A stretch of DNA of 5,783 bases from Deltaproteobacteria bacterium (lineage in GTDB: Bacteria; Desulfobacterota; Dissulfuribacteria; Dissulfuribacterales; UBA3076). Both the position numbers and the translations under genes were made by a program. Below, piece after piece: positions 5,641 to 5,783 of this stretch; position 1 is the stretch's first letter; the number at the start of each line of letters is the position of its first letter. The DNA lies in assembly GCA_030618205.1 (NCBI GenBank), contig JAUXDR010000081.1, positions 1 through 5,783 of the forward strand. Reading direction: 5' to 3'. A model generated the notes under the pieces. That model made no database searches and was not told the origin of the DNA. It worked only from the letters and a program-made list of their open reading frames with translations.

Positions 5641-5783
5641 ATGGCACTTACTTGTGAGGCATCCGTATTTGTAAAAATCCCATGTTATTTTACCGGGAAA
5701 CTGGTGCTTGATACGGACAGGGAAAGGATCAGACAGAAAATGGCCCCGTTCCTGATGGAGGAGCTTGGCTACAGGATTTCGGA
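5641..5783 (+). CDS. Partial CDS; resembles type I restriction HsdR N-terminal domain protein (HSDR_N)
   Basis: An ATG at 5641 opens a frame of 47 codons that runs off the right edge. A good ribosome-binding site, GAGGTG at 5626-5631, lies nine bases upstream. The residues KIPCYFTGKLVLDTDRERIR, then MAPFLMEELGY, resemble the start of proteins with the HSDR_N_2 domain ('cyvtGk...dtpeE.vRq...r.LveelGY'). That domain is the PD-(D/E)XK nuclease part of type I restriction subunits and also occurs in stand-alone proteins. The catalytic D and ExK residues would lie beyond the window, so whether this is a full HsdR, a small orphan protein or a fragment cannot be decided. The gene is divergent from the AAA_14 gene. 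I am fairly sure it is coding and moderately sure of the family. Confidence 0.55.
   Translation, partial: MALTCEASVFVKIPCYFTGKLVLDTDRERIRQKMAPFLMEELGYRIS

Noticed and set aside
1..5783. CRISPR array, tRNA or rRNA
   Set aside because: No regularly spaced repeats of 23-40 bp, no tRNA cloverleaf with a TTC-type T-loop and no rRNA-like stretches were seen on either strand.

Overview
This window is a small stretch of bacterial accessory DNA. It runs from the edge of a decayed integrase gene, through a toxin-antitoxin pair and a Schlafen/AlbA-type ATPase-like gene, into two oppositely oriented P-loop ATPase-nuclease fusion genes, and ends inside the start of a gene that looks like a type I restriction HsdR N-terminal-domain protein. 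Base composition is moderate. The mix of families (Phd/PIN pair, AlbA_2 protein, AAA_35-like protein with a PD-(D/E)XK end, AAA_14/DUF4143 protein, HSDR_N-like protein) is what I would expect in a Desulfobacterota (former Deltaproteobacteria) genome or a similar environmental anaerobe. This is an inference from protein style only; there is no rRNA or other taxonomic marker here.

Layout. Positions 3-248 (+) are the N-terminal, core-binding part of a tyrosine recombinase that loses its frame and has no catalytic domain. Positions 239-256 carry two TGTACA-type hexamers 12 bp apart, the known geometry of a YefM-family operator. They lie just ahead of a Phd/YefM antitoxin (296-520, +) and a PIN-domain VapC-type toxin (520-933, +), whose stop and start overlap by one base. 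After a 155-bp gap with a weak hairpin comes a 383-residue AlbA_2 plus GHKL-ATPase-fold protein (1089-2240, +). A 186-bp convergent gap with only a doubtful small ORF follows.

On the minus strand are an AAA_35-like ATPase with a C-terminal PD-(D/E)XK motif (4001 to 2427) and, 147 bp upstream of it, an AAA_14/DUF4143 ATPase (5411 to 4149). The second gene has a near-consensus sigma-70 promoter (TTGACC, 17 bp, TAAAAT) that practically abuts its start codon. The divergent gap 5412-5640 also contains a small AACCCAG tandem repeat and a plausible promoter for the plus-strand gene that begins at 5641 and leaves the window.

How the parts fit. The antitoxin-toxin pair is a self-contained, autoregulated module. 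The other four genes are not known to form a defined system. They share a theme of nucleotide-driven ATPases joined to nuclease-like or nucleic-acid-binding domains, next to a recombinase relic, which fits a defence or mobile-element island. No complete, recognisable restriction, CRISPR or abortive-infection system can be shown from this window alone.
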